Made by a program: the position numbers and the translations under genes. A stretch of 64,000 bases of DNA from Sneathiella limimaris (GTDB lineage Bacteria; Pseudomonadota; Alphaproteobacteria; Sneathiellales; Sneathiellaceae). Shown piece by piece: positions 20,101-27,345 of the stretch (the stretch's first letter is position 1; each line of letters begins with the position of its first letter). The notes below the pieces were generated by a model. It worked only from the letters and a program-made list of their open reading frames with translations. It was not told where the DNA came from and ran no database searches. The stretch spans positions 1,488,001 through 1,552,000 of the forward strand of contig NZ_JABBYJ010000001.1 of assembly GCF_012932565.1 (NCBI RefSeq), in the 5' to 3' direction.

Positions 20101-21783
20101 TCCTACATACTGGGAGCCATTACCATTAAAGATAAAGGCAATAGGTTTATCCGCCCCATGTGTGTGTCCTGTTTGGCAAGGGAAGTCAGCAGTATCTTCC
20201 TTTGCATACTTCAGCAGAGCATGCCGGATTTCATCGAGCGTATTCGCAGACAGACCAAGCCGGTATTCAAAATCTTCGCGATGGAATACAGTTGAGGCAG
20301 CAAGGGTTGAGAAATCATTCAAGCTAAATTCTGGCTGTGAGAGGATCTCAACGTAATCGAGACAGAGTGCTTTTAACGAGAACTCAGATCTGGCTGACAA
20401 CAGGAGTGGCGGAAGTTGCGTATCATCTGCTGTGGAGACAGTTTTCTGGTCTTCAGCCTGCTGACTGTAAGAGCTGAGGATTGCGTGTCCGTTCGCACCA
20501 CCGAACCCGAAGGAGTTCACGCCAACCGTCATTTTGGTTGATTTGTCGAAGGTGTGGTGTTCCGTTGCGACTTTGATTTTGTAATCTTCGAACGGTATAT
20601 CCTGACGGAGTTCCTTGACGTGGATTGAAGGCGGCACTTCCGCATTTTTTACAACAAGTGCAGCTTTAATCAGCCCGATCATGCCTGATCCTGCTTCCAG
20701 ATGACCTGCATTTGATTTGGCAGACCCAATCAGCAAGGGTTGATCCGTTTTTCGTTCTTCGCCAAAGAAGCGACCGATCGCACCAACCTCAGCAGCATCG
20801 CCGACAATGGTTCCTGTACCGTGGGCTTCGATATACTGAACTTCATCTGGTGCGATGTTGGCGCTTTTGTATACGCGGCGTAACAGGGCTTCCTGATGAT
20901 CAGAGCTTGGCAATGACATACCGTTTGTCCGCCCATCGGCATTTGTTCCAATACCTTCGATGGTGGCAATAATTGGGTTCCCATCTGCCAAGGCCTGGTC
21001 CAGATCTTTCAGGATTAGAACGCCACCGCCTTCAGAGCGAACGTAGCCATTACCCTGGCTGTCAAAAGCTTTACAGCGTCCATCGGGGGATAGCATGTTG
21101 GCTTGTGAAAAGCCGATAAAAGGGAAGGGGGTCAACAAGACGCTGACGCCGCCACAAATTGCGATATCCGATTGACCAGAGGCAATCCTGTTACAGGCTT
21201 GCTCCAGTGCATAAAGAGATGAGGAGCAGGCCGTATCGACTGAAAAGCTGGAGCCATGCAAATCATAAAAATAGGAGAGGCGATTGGACGCAATGCTCAT
21301 GGTTGAGCCGAGCATAAAGAAGGAGTTGCCTGTCGCGCTATCACCGAATTGGCTCGTGCCAAAATCGTTGGATGAAATACCTACACAGACACTCGCATTG
21401 CTGCCCCGTATGCTGGATGGTTTTATGCCTGCATCTTCAAATGCTTCCCAGCTCATTTCGAGCAATAGGCGTTGCTGAGGGTCCATCTGAGCCGCTTCTC
21501 TCGGCGAGATGTTGAAGAAATCAGCGTCAAAATCCCAAATATTCTCTAACTGTCCAGCAGCCTTTGTATAGGCTTTTCCCTGAATATCTCTTGCCGGATA
21601 GTAAAAGGTTTCTGGGTTCCAACGATCAGGGCTTATTTCCGAGATGAGGTCATCACCATTAATCAAAACTTCCCAAAAACGGCTAGGGGTATCACAACCT
21701 TTAGGAAGACGAACGGAAGAGCCAACAATGGCGATTTTACCGGCGTTGGACGCTGGGATACGCTTAGAATTCTGATCAGTCAT
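14155..21783 (-). CDS. rkpA: Type I highly reducing PKS / fatty acid synthase (RkpA-like)
   Basis: A 2542-residue modular synthase. Domains in order: KS (about 15-435; Cys186 in DTACSSS, histidines in EAHGTGT and KSNAGHLEAG); AT (about 548-860; GHSVGE near 638 and PFHS favouring malonyl units); DH (about 905-1185; HLVNDTVIFP near 937, where the usual glycine is aspartate); a methyltransferase-like region near 1395-1500 lacking a proper GxGxG; ER (about 1815-2140; HGAAGGVGLA); KR (about 2155-2340; TGGQGGFG, catalytic Ser and Tyr near 2287 and 2301); and one ACP with DLGIDSL near 2464. There is no thioesterase, so release must come from another enzyme, most likely the downstream oxoamine synthase. 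Length and neighbours match rhizobial RkpA, which makes a lipid for K-antigen. Its start overlaps kpsS by 8 nt. Confidence 0.93.
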   Translation of the reverse strand: MTDQNSKRIPASNAGKIAIVGSSVRLPKGCDTPSRFWEVLINGDDLISEISPDRWNPETFYYPARDIQGKAYTKAAGQLENIWDFDADFFNISPREAAQMDPQQRLLLEMSWEAFEDAGIKPSSIRGSNASVCVGISSNDFGTSQFGDSATGNSFFMLGSTMSIASNRLSYFYDLHGSSFSVDTACSSSLYALEQACNRIASGQSDIAICGGVSVLLTPFPFIGFSQANMLSPDGRCKAFDSQGNGYVRSEGGGVLILKDLDQALADGNPIIATIEGIGTNADGRTNGMSLPSSDHQEALLRRVYKSANIAPDEVQYIEAHGTGTIVGDAAEVGAIGRFFGEERKTDQPLLIGSAKSNAGHLEAGSGMIGLIKAALVVKNAEVPPSIHVKELRQDIPFEDYKIKVATEHHTFDKSTKMTVGVNSFGFGGANGHAILSSYSQQAEDQKTVSTADDTQLPPLLLSARSEFSLKALCLDYVEILSQPEFSLNDFSTLAASTVFHREDFEYRLGLSANTLDEIRHALLKYAKEDTADFPCQTGHTHGADKPIAFIFNGNGSQYVGMAADLLKENETFAKKIRQIDAIVQSKAGWSIVETLKNSTEEHIADTTVAQPLIMSIQIGLIEVLKSQGIEPEASIGHSVGEIAAAYSAGHLSLEQAVTVILTRSNAQGNTRGHGGMAAIEIAPEKLDEIIAELALDVEIAGYNGPTSLTLSGHDDQLDILKPYCKKNRILFKKLDLEYPFHSSLMDPVEDEILTNLAKLSPENGSGTLISTVTGQEISGEELTANYWWRNIRKPVLFDQAINSAWDQGCRMFLEIGPKAILGGYLKNSFKQKSEGFSVLPAITGKADADRIAHILEAVYVEGGRIDYASQFSKPVKSELLPTYPWDRQTYHLETTSEARFSLTADWGGPLLGEALNPEQTEWMVHLGALKPNFLKDHLVNDTVIFPAAGFLEIVLAAGRKAYGEGNLVVENLEIHAPLALEEKALRTLIVDLDPVDGKVQIQSRPYLSDSAGLTNVTANVVKDTSSEIPNWTWADHNDALAEAPFDKSGFYELTQSLGLTYGPNFQTVQQIQLAENLVSAKIQLATDCLETADLYNLHPAIGDGCLQSLFTLLTDPTNSVKAATYLPSVFGKVRLYQPGAKAVRSIARINRISSRSIIADFRLVAEDGSPVADLQDCRFRLFESQGQSKTPTLYQQNYVPTPLLEGHPLPSGIEEANLPFEATSDASSYGEEVAPLTDALISAFVLETLETLGANLKSGFRVLDLIATEQIDPAQSRFVNFLLNLLKEDGLLEREDDTWKLDEEAELFAASDIWRLLIADHPELLPELTMIGRTGQNLPEILSGAVLPEDLPIHSETSLAKQLVEGSAYSATSDTALNSALAEFLSSLPESISVRILEFGGQNILSTKSFLNQAPKDRLIYDFVATDSNAHHRARLEFSAMNGVSCQYLEDTSGEALQSYMENAPQYDVIIFRGTPVTPPRYEVIAPMIRSLLKLNGRFFLGQNSGGRISSFLAGGAPNWWDRSTSTNQLRPLTLNEATWMQQLAGNEEFETELLLSTDNTPFHNSMLLTGSHVKNAALPKAQPDVEASGLKLIIVSNSEDELKLAKRIAALEGPKEHHILKLGTEFTPDLQEEMGLGAATTEEISSLSKLIVDSGKTVESCLYLAGLSLHNEAEALAAQDVRCLPLVNLLQGLSPSLLSKTRLLLVTQGSQKINETDQTQPLHAPLWGLGRVITNEFPDLQCKLIDLPAGTKALFGTATAEILSRELETFDWDREIVIREGGRFASRIRQADLTTQSATSDSHFRLDFAKPGALENLTWFEMDHQEELGADEIEVDMKSTGLNFRDVMLAMGILKDEAVENGYAGPTLGMEGAGIVKSVGSGITDFAPGDRVMCFAPNCFADIIRTRTTAVAKIPDEMSYDEAATIPSVFFTIYYALHYLARVEPGEKVLIHGAAGGVGLAAIQYCQHIGAEIYVTAGSAEKRDFLKLLGCENVLNSRTLEFADQIMELTNGEGVDVILNSLSGQAIPKNLSILKPFGRFLELGKRDFYADSKIGLRPFRNNITYYGIDADQLLAEKPALSSRLFKEMMELFETEAFRPLVHLKFKPSQIEEAFRTLQQSRHIGKIVVSMDDTADRKTVAAQKQATTPQSHYDGACLITGGQGGFGLATAKNFASKHFDHLVLIGRSGVKTPEDQAIIDQLRADGIQIDLYNADVTKRQELETLLADLRSKKVSISGIIHCAMVLEDGLIANMAPEGLQKVAAPKIAGAWNLHELTLSDPIELFLMYSSATTYIGNPGQASYVAANSYLEALTDYRRRQGLPATTVAWGAIDDVGVLAANEDVKDILVKRTGLKAMSSAAALSGLEDVVLANKDNVAMLQLDWGNVTRNFAVGSTSRYLDIQHLVGEAGSVEDADDFIASLEGKSHDEIVELVQALVISQISAITGSPTDKISAEKSLFDLGIDSLMALELTMELERKTGIELSSMSIIGGGNISDLADKVASLLTGEGEATEQAGSEMDVLMAQHGITEDLDDSPAKNN

Positions 21784-22993
21784 GGAGTAACTCTAAACTA
21801 CTACTTTCGATCATTCTACGAAAAGAATTTTTAACACCTAGATTCATACCGATTTCTGTGTAGAAGTTGCCATTAACATGGCAATTTCTGAGAAGCTGGT
21901 CCTTGAATTTCTCCAATACCAATGGATCTGTACTCACCGGATTGGTCCAGAATTCCTCAACACTTCCTTGGTAAATCAATTCATGAGAGTCATAAATTGA
22001 CTTTCCAAGCAAGGCAACCGGCAATTGCATTTCCAGGGCAGTGATTCCAACTGTGCTGTTTACTGTAATCACGCCTTTTGCATAGGATAATATTCTATTC
22101 AAATCACCACCGTCGATAAAGGTGATACGGCCTGAAATATTTAATCTACGTGCTTCTTTTTGAATATGAGATCGATAGTTCAGCATCCCGTTATCAAGAG
22201 GATGGTTTTTAATCAATAGATGCGCGTTTTCAGGCGCTTTTTCGGCAAACTCCTTCAATACATGATCTATTGCTCCGGGCATACCTTGAAAAGGAGAATG
22301 AAGTCGTATCTGAAAATCTGAATCCAGCTGAAGTGGAAACAGAAACACAGGCCCCTCGTGACGGGACAAGGTTTCAATGTCCGCTCGTGCCTGCCGCCTT
22401 TGCCATGAGAGCTTAAAAAGTCGCCTAATCCAATAGGCGTACTCAATCAGAATTGGGTACGGGCGATGGGTTTTGTGATATGGAAACCGCCACTTTAGTA
22501 TTATGTTGAAAAAATTATAGATAAAATCAAAGGTTACGCGTTGCTTGAAACCGCCTGAGAGTTTTTGGAATTCGGACGTTTTCGAAAGTTCACTGGAAGG
22601 ATCGAACTCAAAACTAGAGTTGGCGTTGACACCTCCTTCTTCCAATGTCACCCAATGAGGGCGGAGGTATCCCTCTTCAAAAACCCAGATCTGGATTCCG
22701 GTTTTTTGTGCAAGGCGAATGGCCTTTAGATGCCAGGGGCGGCAGTCACCAAAAAGAACGAAATCGGTAAAAACTTCTTGTTTGATTAGAGTGCCGAGAA
22801 AGTCTTCAAATTTTTCAGGCCGCCCTCGATAGTTGATTTCATTCAAGCCATGCCAGTAGAACCAATCACCGCCATTGAAGTTGATCTTTCGTATGGAGTA
22901 GCCCTCGGATTGGAGCTTTCGTCCAAGTTTTCGAAAGAAGGGACTGGCTATGGTCTGTAAGAAAAGGAAGGAGCGTTTTGAAGTTTCCGGCAA
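21776..22993 (-). CDS. kpsS: Capsule polysaccharide Kdo transferase, KpsS/RkpJ-like
   Basis: A 405-residue protein with KpsS hallmarks: FLFLQTIASPFF at the start, KINFNGGDWFYW near residue 37, FGDCRPWH near residue 102, FEEGYLRPHWVTLEEGGVN near residues 124-142, KNHPLD near residue 265 and ITVNSTVGITALE near residue 312. KpsS adds the first beta-Kdo residue to the lysophosphatidylglycerol anchor of group 2 capsules; the rhizobial relative is RkpJ. It is cytoplasmic or membrane-peripheral. Its stop overlaps the PKS start by 8 nt, strong evidence of coupling between making the lipid and putting the first sugar on it. It begins 79 nt downstream of the acyl-CoA dehydrogenase gene on the same strand. 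Confidence 0.9.
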   Translation of the reverse strand: MPETSKRSFLFLQTIASPFFRKLGRKLQSEGYSIRKINFNGGDWFYWHGLNEINYRGRPEKFEDFLGTLIKQEVFTDFVLFGDCRPWHLKAIRLAQKTGIQIWVFEEGYLRPHWVTLEEGGVNANSSFEFDPSSELSKTSEFQKLSGGFKQRVTFDFIYNFFNIILKWRFPYHKTHRPYPILIEYAYWIRRLFKLSWQRRQARADIETLSRHEGPVFLFPLQLDSDFQIRLHSPFQGMPGAIDHVLKEFAEKAPENAHLLIKNHPLDNGMLNYRSHIQKEARRLNISGRITFIDGGDLNRILSYAKGVITVNSTVGITALEMQLPVALLGKSIYDSHELIYQGSVEEFWTNPVSTDPLVLEKFKDQLLRNCHVNGNFYTEIGMNLGVKNSFRRMIESSSLELLHD

Positions 22994-23019
22994 GTCTTAT
23001 AGTCCAGTTAAAATGAGTT

Positions 23020-23043
23020 GGGCGGTTTCTATATTTGCCGCCC
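23020..23043 (-). terminator. Possible stem-loop terminator after the acyl-CoA dehydrogenase gene
   Basis: In the 79-nt gap between the acyl-CoA dehydrogenase stop and the kpsS start there is a GGGCGG / CCGCCC stem with a 12-nt loop. On the minus strand it is followed by a weakly T-rich stretch (CATTTTAAC), so termination would be partial. It may separate the capsule transcript from the upstream metabolic gene. Confidence 0.35.
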
Positions 23044-23072
23044 GGCATACCATTATGTTGTGCGTAGTGCCA

Positions 23073-24875
23073 TCAGAAAAACTCTTCGGTTGCATTGAAC
23101 GTCGTCTCATCGATTGAGCCAACAAGATCGGCCCAAACTGGAATGCGCGGCATTTCATACCTGTAGAAATATTGGCAAGCAAGTATCTTACCGTTAAGGA
23201 AATCAGCGTCTGCAGTTGTACCGTTTTCTAATTTTTCTCTGGCGACTATGGCCATACGAAGCCATTGCCAGCCAATGATCAGGTGGCCTAACATATCCAG
23301 ATAAGGCGTCGCATTGGCAAGTGCCAGATTGACATTTCCTTTAGCGAGTTCAACGCCGACCTTTTGGGTTGTCTCTCCAATTTTTTCGAGTGAGACTGAC
23401 AGTGTATGAGCAAATGGGGCAAGGCCTTCGACCTTCATAGCCGCGTCAATCGTCTCACTAATGCGGGAAGCGACCAATTTAAACCCGGCACCGTTATTCA
23501 TCACGACCTTTCGCCCGAGAAGGTCCAGTCCCTGAATCCCATGGGTGCCCTCATGGATCGGATTTAACCGGTTGTCCCGGTAATATTGTTCCACCGGATA
23601 ATCTCGGGTGTATCCATACCCTCCCAAGATCTGGATGGCATGTTTGTTCGCTTCCAGGCAGAACTCGCTGGGCCAGGATTTTACCACTGGGGTCAAAGTA
23701 TCTAAAAGCAGACTTGCGTCTTTTCGGGTCTGTTCATCTGTTGACGTTTTCTCATCATCAACTAGATCAGCCGCATATAGACAAAGAGCCAGCGCCCCCT
23801 CTACCGCCGCTTTCTGGGAGAGGAGTAGGCGTTTAATATCTGCATGTTCAATGAGCATACGCTGGGGTTCGTTAGGATCTTTCCCATCGGGATGCCGGCC
23901 TTGTGGTCGATTTTTCGCATAATCGAGACTGTAGAGATAGCCAGCATAGCCAAGACTTACTGCACCGAGGCCAACACCAATACGGGCTTCGTTCATCATG
24001 TGGAACATGTAAAAGAGCCCTTTATGCTCTTCGCCAATCAGGTAGCCGACAGCGCCTTCGTTCTCCCCGAAATTTAATAGCGTATTTGTGGTTCCCCTAT
24101 AGCCCATTTTATGGTTTAGGCCAGCAAGCGAAACATCGTTCCGTTCGCCTAACGATCTGTCGTCATTGACCAGGAATTTTGGGACGATAAACAGAGAGAT
24201 GCCCTTTACACCCGGTGGGCCACCCGGAATTTTGGCGAGAACCAGATGGACAATGTTTTCAGAAAGTTCATGTTCCCCAGCCGAGATCCACATTTTGTTG
24301 CCAGTTATGCGATAAGTGCCATCCTCCTGTTTGACAGCTTGTGTTTTAATATCAGAAAGCGAAGATCCCGCTTGCGGTTCGGATAGACACATTGTTCCAA
24401 AGAAACGCCCCTCCACCATGGGTTCCATAAAGCGTTTCTTCTGCTCATCAGATCCATAAGCCCTAAGCACGTTGGAGGCACCGATAGTCAGGAAGGGATA
24501 ACCCGACGTTCCCACATTAGCGCTGTTGAAAATGGCGCTGCAGGACATGGCGATAGAGGTTGGCATTTGCATTCCGCCAACCTCATAGTCATGCTGAATG
24601 CCAATAAAGCCGGCCTCAATATAGGCATCGAGGGCCTCCTTGACTTCAGGAATGATATGAACTGTTTTGCCATCAAAAGTCGGCTCGTTGAGATCAGCTT
24701 TTCGATTGTGAGGCTCAAAAAGATCGCCGGCGATTTTTCCTGCTGTTTCCAGCACAGCCTGAAAAACATCCATGTCATGGTCTCTGAAGCGCTCCCTGTC
24801 ACACAATCGATCAACATGCAGCATGTCATTCAGGTGAAATTCCAGATCTTTTAAGCTCAGAGTGTTTAGAGGCAT
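23073..24875 (-). CDS. Acyl-CoA dehydrogenase, DmdC/AcdA-like long form
   Basis: A 600-residue FAD-dependent acyl-CoA dehydrogenase of the longer class carrying an extra C-terminal domain. Visible motifs include MCLSEPQAGSSLSD and ITGNKMWISAGEHE in the middle domain, GYRGTTNTLLNF, and the C-terminal LGGYGYTRDYPVEQYYRDNRL and HEGTHGIQGLDLLGRK, which hold flavin and active-site residues. This subfamily includes DmdC, the 3-methylmercaptopropionyl-CoA dehydrogenase of DMSP breakdown, and general long-form enzymes; no dmdB or dmdD is in view, so the substrate stays open. It is divergent from the 2OG-oxygenase pair across a 248-nt gap holding two perfect CRP-like palindromes. Confidence 0.9.
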   Translation of the reverse strand: MPLNTLSLKDLEFHLNDMLHVDRLCDRERFRDHDMDVFQAVLETAGKIAGDLFEPHNRKADLNEPTFDGKTVHIIPEVKEALDAYIEAGFIGIQHDYEVGGMQMPTSIAMSCSAIFNSANVGTSGYPFLTIGASNVLRAYGSDEQKKRFMEPMVEGRFFGTMCLSEPQAGSSLSDIKTQAVKQEDGTYRITGNKMWISAGEHELSENIVHLVLAKIPGGPPGVKGISLFIVPKFLVNDDRSLGERNDVSLAGLNHKMGYRGTTNTLLNFGENEGAVGYLIGEEHKGLFYMFHMMNEARIGVGLGAVSLGYAGYLYSLDYAKNRPQGRHPDGKDPNEPQRMLIEHADIKRLLLSQKAAVEGALALCLYAADLVDDEKTSTDEQTRKDASLLLDTLTPVVKSWPSEFCLEANKHAIQILGGYGYTRDYPVEQYYRDNRLNPIHEGTHGIQGLDLLGRKVVMNNGAGFKLVASRISETIDAAMKVEGLAPFAHTLSVSLEKIGETTQKVGVELAKGNVNLALANATPYLDMLGHLIIGWQWLRMAIVAREKLENGTTADADFLNGKILACQYFYRYEMPRIPVWADLVGSIDETTFNATEEFF

Positions 24876-25036
24876 TATGCTGTTTCTTCTTCGTTATGGG
24901 ATCACATGATTACCTTTATCATGAAGGCTAGCTTCTTTCACTTGGAAATCTGATTTAGTGAGAGAGCTCCAAAGGGTCGGTGTACTCTATTTTTTGGAAT
25001 TCCTATCTTGCTTTTCTATATCGATCTGCCTAAAAA

Positions 25037-25069
25037 TGTGACAACCGTCACAGTGTGACGTTTGTCACA
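25037..25069. promoter_or_regulatory. Two tandem perfect palindromes of CRP/FNR-like form
   Basis: Two 16-bp palindromes, TGTGACAACCGTCACA at 25037-25052 and TGTGACGTTTGTCACA at 25054-25069, lie 1 bp apart. Each has perfect TGTGA-N6-TCACA half-sites, the classical CRP consensus, and even an extra matched C/G pair. They lie in the divergent gap between the acyl-CoA dehydrogenase (minus) and the oxygenase pair (plus), 55 bp upstream of the oxygenase ATG. Centre spacing is 17 bp, too close for two CRP dimers on the same face, so a TetR-type operator pair or alternative occupancy is also possible. Confidence 0.75.
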
Positions 25070-25123
25070 ACTGTAGCCGCTTAAGGGGAAGCAGCAGCGT
25101 CTGTGACTAAAGGGAGAACGAGT

Positions 25124-25726
25124 ATGATTGTTATGCCGTCCGCACCCATGCGGAATTCAGGCACAGCGGCTGTGTACGTGAATACAGTATTCACAGAGGA
25201 AGAATGCGATCGAATTCTGGAAACGCTGGATGACGACAAATGGGAAGAGGCCATGGTCGGGGGCGTTCAGGAAAAGGGTGTCTTCACAGTCGAGAAGGAT
25301 TTTCGCAGCAACTATCAGCAAAAAGTTCCTGTTGATGACATGGGCTTTCCGCTGAACCGGATTGCTGAAGAGATTAGCCGCGCAAATTCAGAAATTTGGC
25401 GTTTCGATCTTGGAGGGTTCGCCGAAGATGATATGCCGTGGGTCATGGATTACTGCCGCCAGGGTGATCATAATGATTGGCATGTGGATCTTGGTCAGGC
25501 GGCAACCGCCTCCCGTAAGCTAGGGTTTTCCCTACAACTGACTGAAGGCTCCGAGTATGAGGGGGGTGACCTTGGTTTTCATAGGATCAAAAAGAAACGG
25601 GAAGAACTGACAAGAAAAGGAACGCTGATTGTATTCCCGTCATTCTGGCTACATCGGGTTGCACCCATGACAAAAGGCGCACGAAAAGTTGTTGTCGGCT
25701 GGGTCCATGGTCCGAGTTTTCGATAG
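25124..25726 (+). CDS. 2-oxoglutarate/Fe(II) oxygenase, PKHD/prolyl-hydroxylase-like
   Basis: A 200-residue double-stranded beta-helix protein. The iron triad is intact: H120 and D122 in NDWHVDLG and H177 in FWLHRVAP; R187 follows ten residues later as the expected 2-oxoglutarate carboxylate ligand. The GGDL turn at 147-150 is typical of the prolyl-4-hydroxylase/PKHD group, which hydroxylates proteins or small molecules. I chose ATG 25124 over the in-frame GTG at 25103 because AGGGAGA lies 5-11 nt upstream of it. The gene is followed after 9 nt by a paralogue that lacks the iron ligands. Target unknown. Confidence 0.87.
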   Translation: MIVMPSAPMRNSGTAAVYVNTVFTEEECDRILETLDDDKWEEAMVGGVQEKGVFTVEKDFRSNYQQKVPVDDMGFPLNRIAEEISRANSEIWRFDLGGFAEDDMPWVMDYCRQGDHNDWHVDLGQAATASRKLGFSLQLTEGSEYEGGDLGFHRIKKKREELTRKGTLIVFPSFWLHRVAPMTKGARKVVVGWVHGPSFR

Positions 25727-25735
25727 GGGGATGCT

Positions 25736-26341
25736 GTGAACAAGATTTCTATGCTGCCACTTCGCAATACAAATGTTTCACTTTCAATGCATTGGCCTGT
25801 GTTTTCAGCTCAGGAATGTGCCCAAATCGTTGCCCAGGCAAATTCGGGGGCTTGGACATCCAAGTTACCATTGGGCCCTGGAAATGCACCGGTGTTTCCT
25901 GATGCGAGAGAATTTAAGGCAATTGATCGTCAGCGCCTGCCGCTTGGTAAAAATGGGTATCCACTGGATCAGATAAACTATGGGGCCTGTCAGGTAAATT
26001 CTGATGGTTGGCGTTTTGAACTAACCGGATTTCCTGCTGACGATATGCCGTGGATGGTTCGCCAGAAGAAAGGCGATATAGCTGATGATGAATGGCTGGT
26101 AGATATTGGCGGCGGTTTTACGTCTTCTAGAAAACTGACCTTCATTTTGCAGCTGTCAGATCCCAATAGTTATGAAGGTGGAGATATCCATCTACATAAT
26201 ATGGGACAGGATACAGAAGGATTTCGTCAGCAGGGAACGCTGGTTGTTTTTCCATCCTACTGGCTACAACGCATAACACCAGTTACCCGTGGAACCCGCC
26301 ATTATGTTGTTGGTTGGATCCACGGGCATAGTTTCCGTTGA
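25736..26341 (+). CDS. Degenerate 2OG-oxygenase paralogue, probable pseudoenzyme
   Basis: A 201-residue paralogue aligned over its whole length with the preceding protein (shared DDMPW, SRKL, YEGGD, GTLxVFPS, VVGWxHGxSFR). The GTG start at 25736 follows a GGGGG box. Both iron-binding histidines are replaced: the HxD motif reads L121-V-D123 (EWLVDIG) and the distal histidine is Q178 (YWLQRITP); the oxoglutarate-binding arginine R188 is kept. Canonical Fe(II) chemistry is therefore unlikely. A local HLH at 152-154, absent from the partner, is a curiosity. The close pairing suggests a regulatory or scaffold subunit of a heterodimer, but no such complex is known to me for this pair. Confidence 0.83.
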   Translation: MNKISMLPLRNTNVSLSMHWPVFSAQECAQIVAQANSGAWTSKLPLGPGNAPVFPDAREFKAIDRQRLPLGKNGYPLDQINYGACQVNSDGWRFELTGFPADDMPWMVRQKKGDIADDEWLVDIGGGFTSSRKLTFILQLSDPNSYEGGDIHLHNMGQDTEGFRQQGTLVVFPSYWLQRITPVTRGTRHYVVGWIHGHSFR

Positions 26342-26358
26342 TAACAGAATAAGGGGAC

Positions 26359-27345
26359 TTATCCCCACAAAGCATGTGTGCTGGGATGCATGACGCTTTC
26401 GTCGAACTGGATCCCATCTGGACGGTCTTTCTCCAATAGGAGCGGGCCGTCCAGATCGACGAAACGAGCCATTCCACCTAAAAGCATTGCTGGTGCCATT
26501 CCAAGACTGGTTCCGAGCATACATCCGACCATGATCCCCAGTCCAAATTCTCGTGCGGCTTCTGCCATCTGCAAGGCTTCGGTGAGGCCTCCGGTCTTGT
26601 CCAGTTTGATATTGATATAGTCGTAGTTGCTGGCGACCTGATCAAGGGTGGATGTGTCATGACAACTCTCATCAGCGCAGATGGGAACAGGCCGATCTAG
26701 CTCGCCCAGGTTGTCGTCCTCACCTGCCGGAAGTGGTTGTTCAATTAATTCGACACCGAGTTCTGCCATTGCCGGAAAATAACTTCCCAGCATGTCTGGC
26801 TCCCAGGCTTCGTTTGCATCAACAATCAGTCTTGTCTTGGGTGCAGCTTCTCGAACGGCAGTTACTCGTTCAATATCACCCTCTCCCCCCAATTTTAGTT
26901 TGATCAGAGGGCGGTGAGCATTGGCAGAAGCCGCCCCAGCCATCTTTTCTGGCGTATCCAGAGAAAGAGTATAGGCCGTAATCAAAGGACCAGGCGATGG
27001 AATTCCAGCCAGTTCTGAAACAGATTTTCCTGTTTGTTTCGCTTCTAGATCCCAAAGGGCGCAATCGACAGCGTTACGCGCAGCGCCAGAAGGTAGTAGA
27101 CTCAACAGATCAGTGCGGCTGGCGCCATGATTGATCGCCTCTCGAATTGTCGAAATCTCATCCATAACAGTAGATGGACTTTCCCCGTAACGGGGATACG
27201 GAACACATTCTCCGCGGCCTGTAAAGCGACCGTCTGTGATTTCCACGACAACAACATCGGCAGAGGTTTTTGCACCACGACTGATCCGGAAACTTCCCCG
27301 GATCGGCCAGCTTTCCTGATAGGCGATAAGATTGCGCATAGACAT
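26359..27345 (-). CDS. dgcA: N-acetyl-D-glutamate racemase DgcA / dipeptide-epimerase-family enolase
   Basis: A 328-residue enolase-superfamily enzyme of the dipeptide epimerase branch. Catalytic and metal residues are visible: IKLKLGG (K-x-K base), LIVDANEAW (Asp), LIEQPLP (Glu), CADESCHD (Asp) and NIKLDKTGG (second catalytic Lys). Its ATG overlaps the stop of the DUF1611/DgcN gene (TGATG). That pair defines the D-glutamate route reported from marine bacteria, in which DgcN acetylates D-Glu and DgcA converts N-acetyl-D-Glu to the L form. The older alternative is L-Ala-D/L-Glu epimerisation of peptidoglycan peptides. Context favours DgcA. Confidence 0.85.
   Translation of the reverse strand: MSMRNLIAYQESWPIRGSFRISRGAKTSADVVVVEITDGRFTGRGECVPYPRYGESPSTVMDEISTIREAINHGASRTDLLSLLPSGAARNAVDCALWDLEAKQTGKSVSELAGIPSPGPLITAYTLSLDTPEKMAGAASANAHRPLIKLKLGGEGDIERVTAVREAAPKTRLIVDANEAWEPDMLGSYFPAMAELGVELIEQPLPAGEDDNLGELDRPVPICADESCHDTSTLDQVASNYDYINIKLDKTGGLTEALQMAEAAREFGLGIMVGCMLGTSLGMAPAMLLGGMARFVDLDGPLLLEKDRPDGIQFDESVMHPSTHALWG

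Noticed and set aside
23073-24875. Confident naming of the acyl-CoA dehydrogenase as DmdC
   Set aside because: No other DMSP demethylation genes are in the window; long-form acyl-CoA dehydrogenases are hard to separate by eye.
25103-25123. GTG start for the first oxygenase
   Set aside because: The ATG at 25124 has the good AGGGAGA box, which lies inside this extension.
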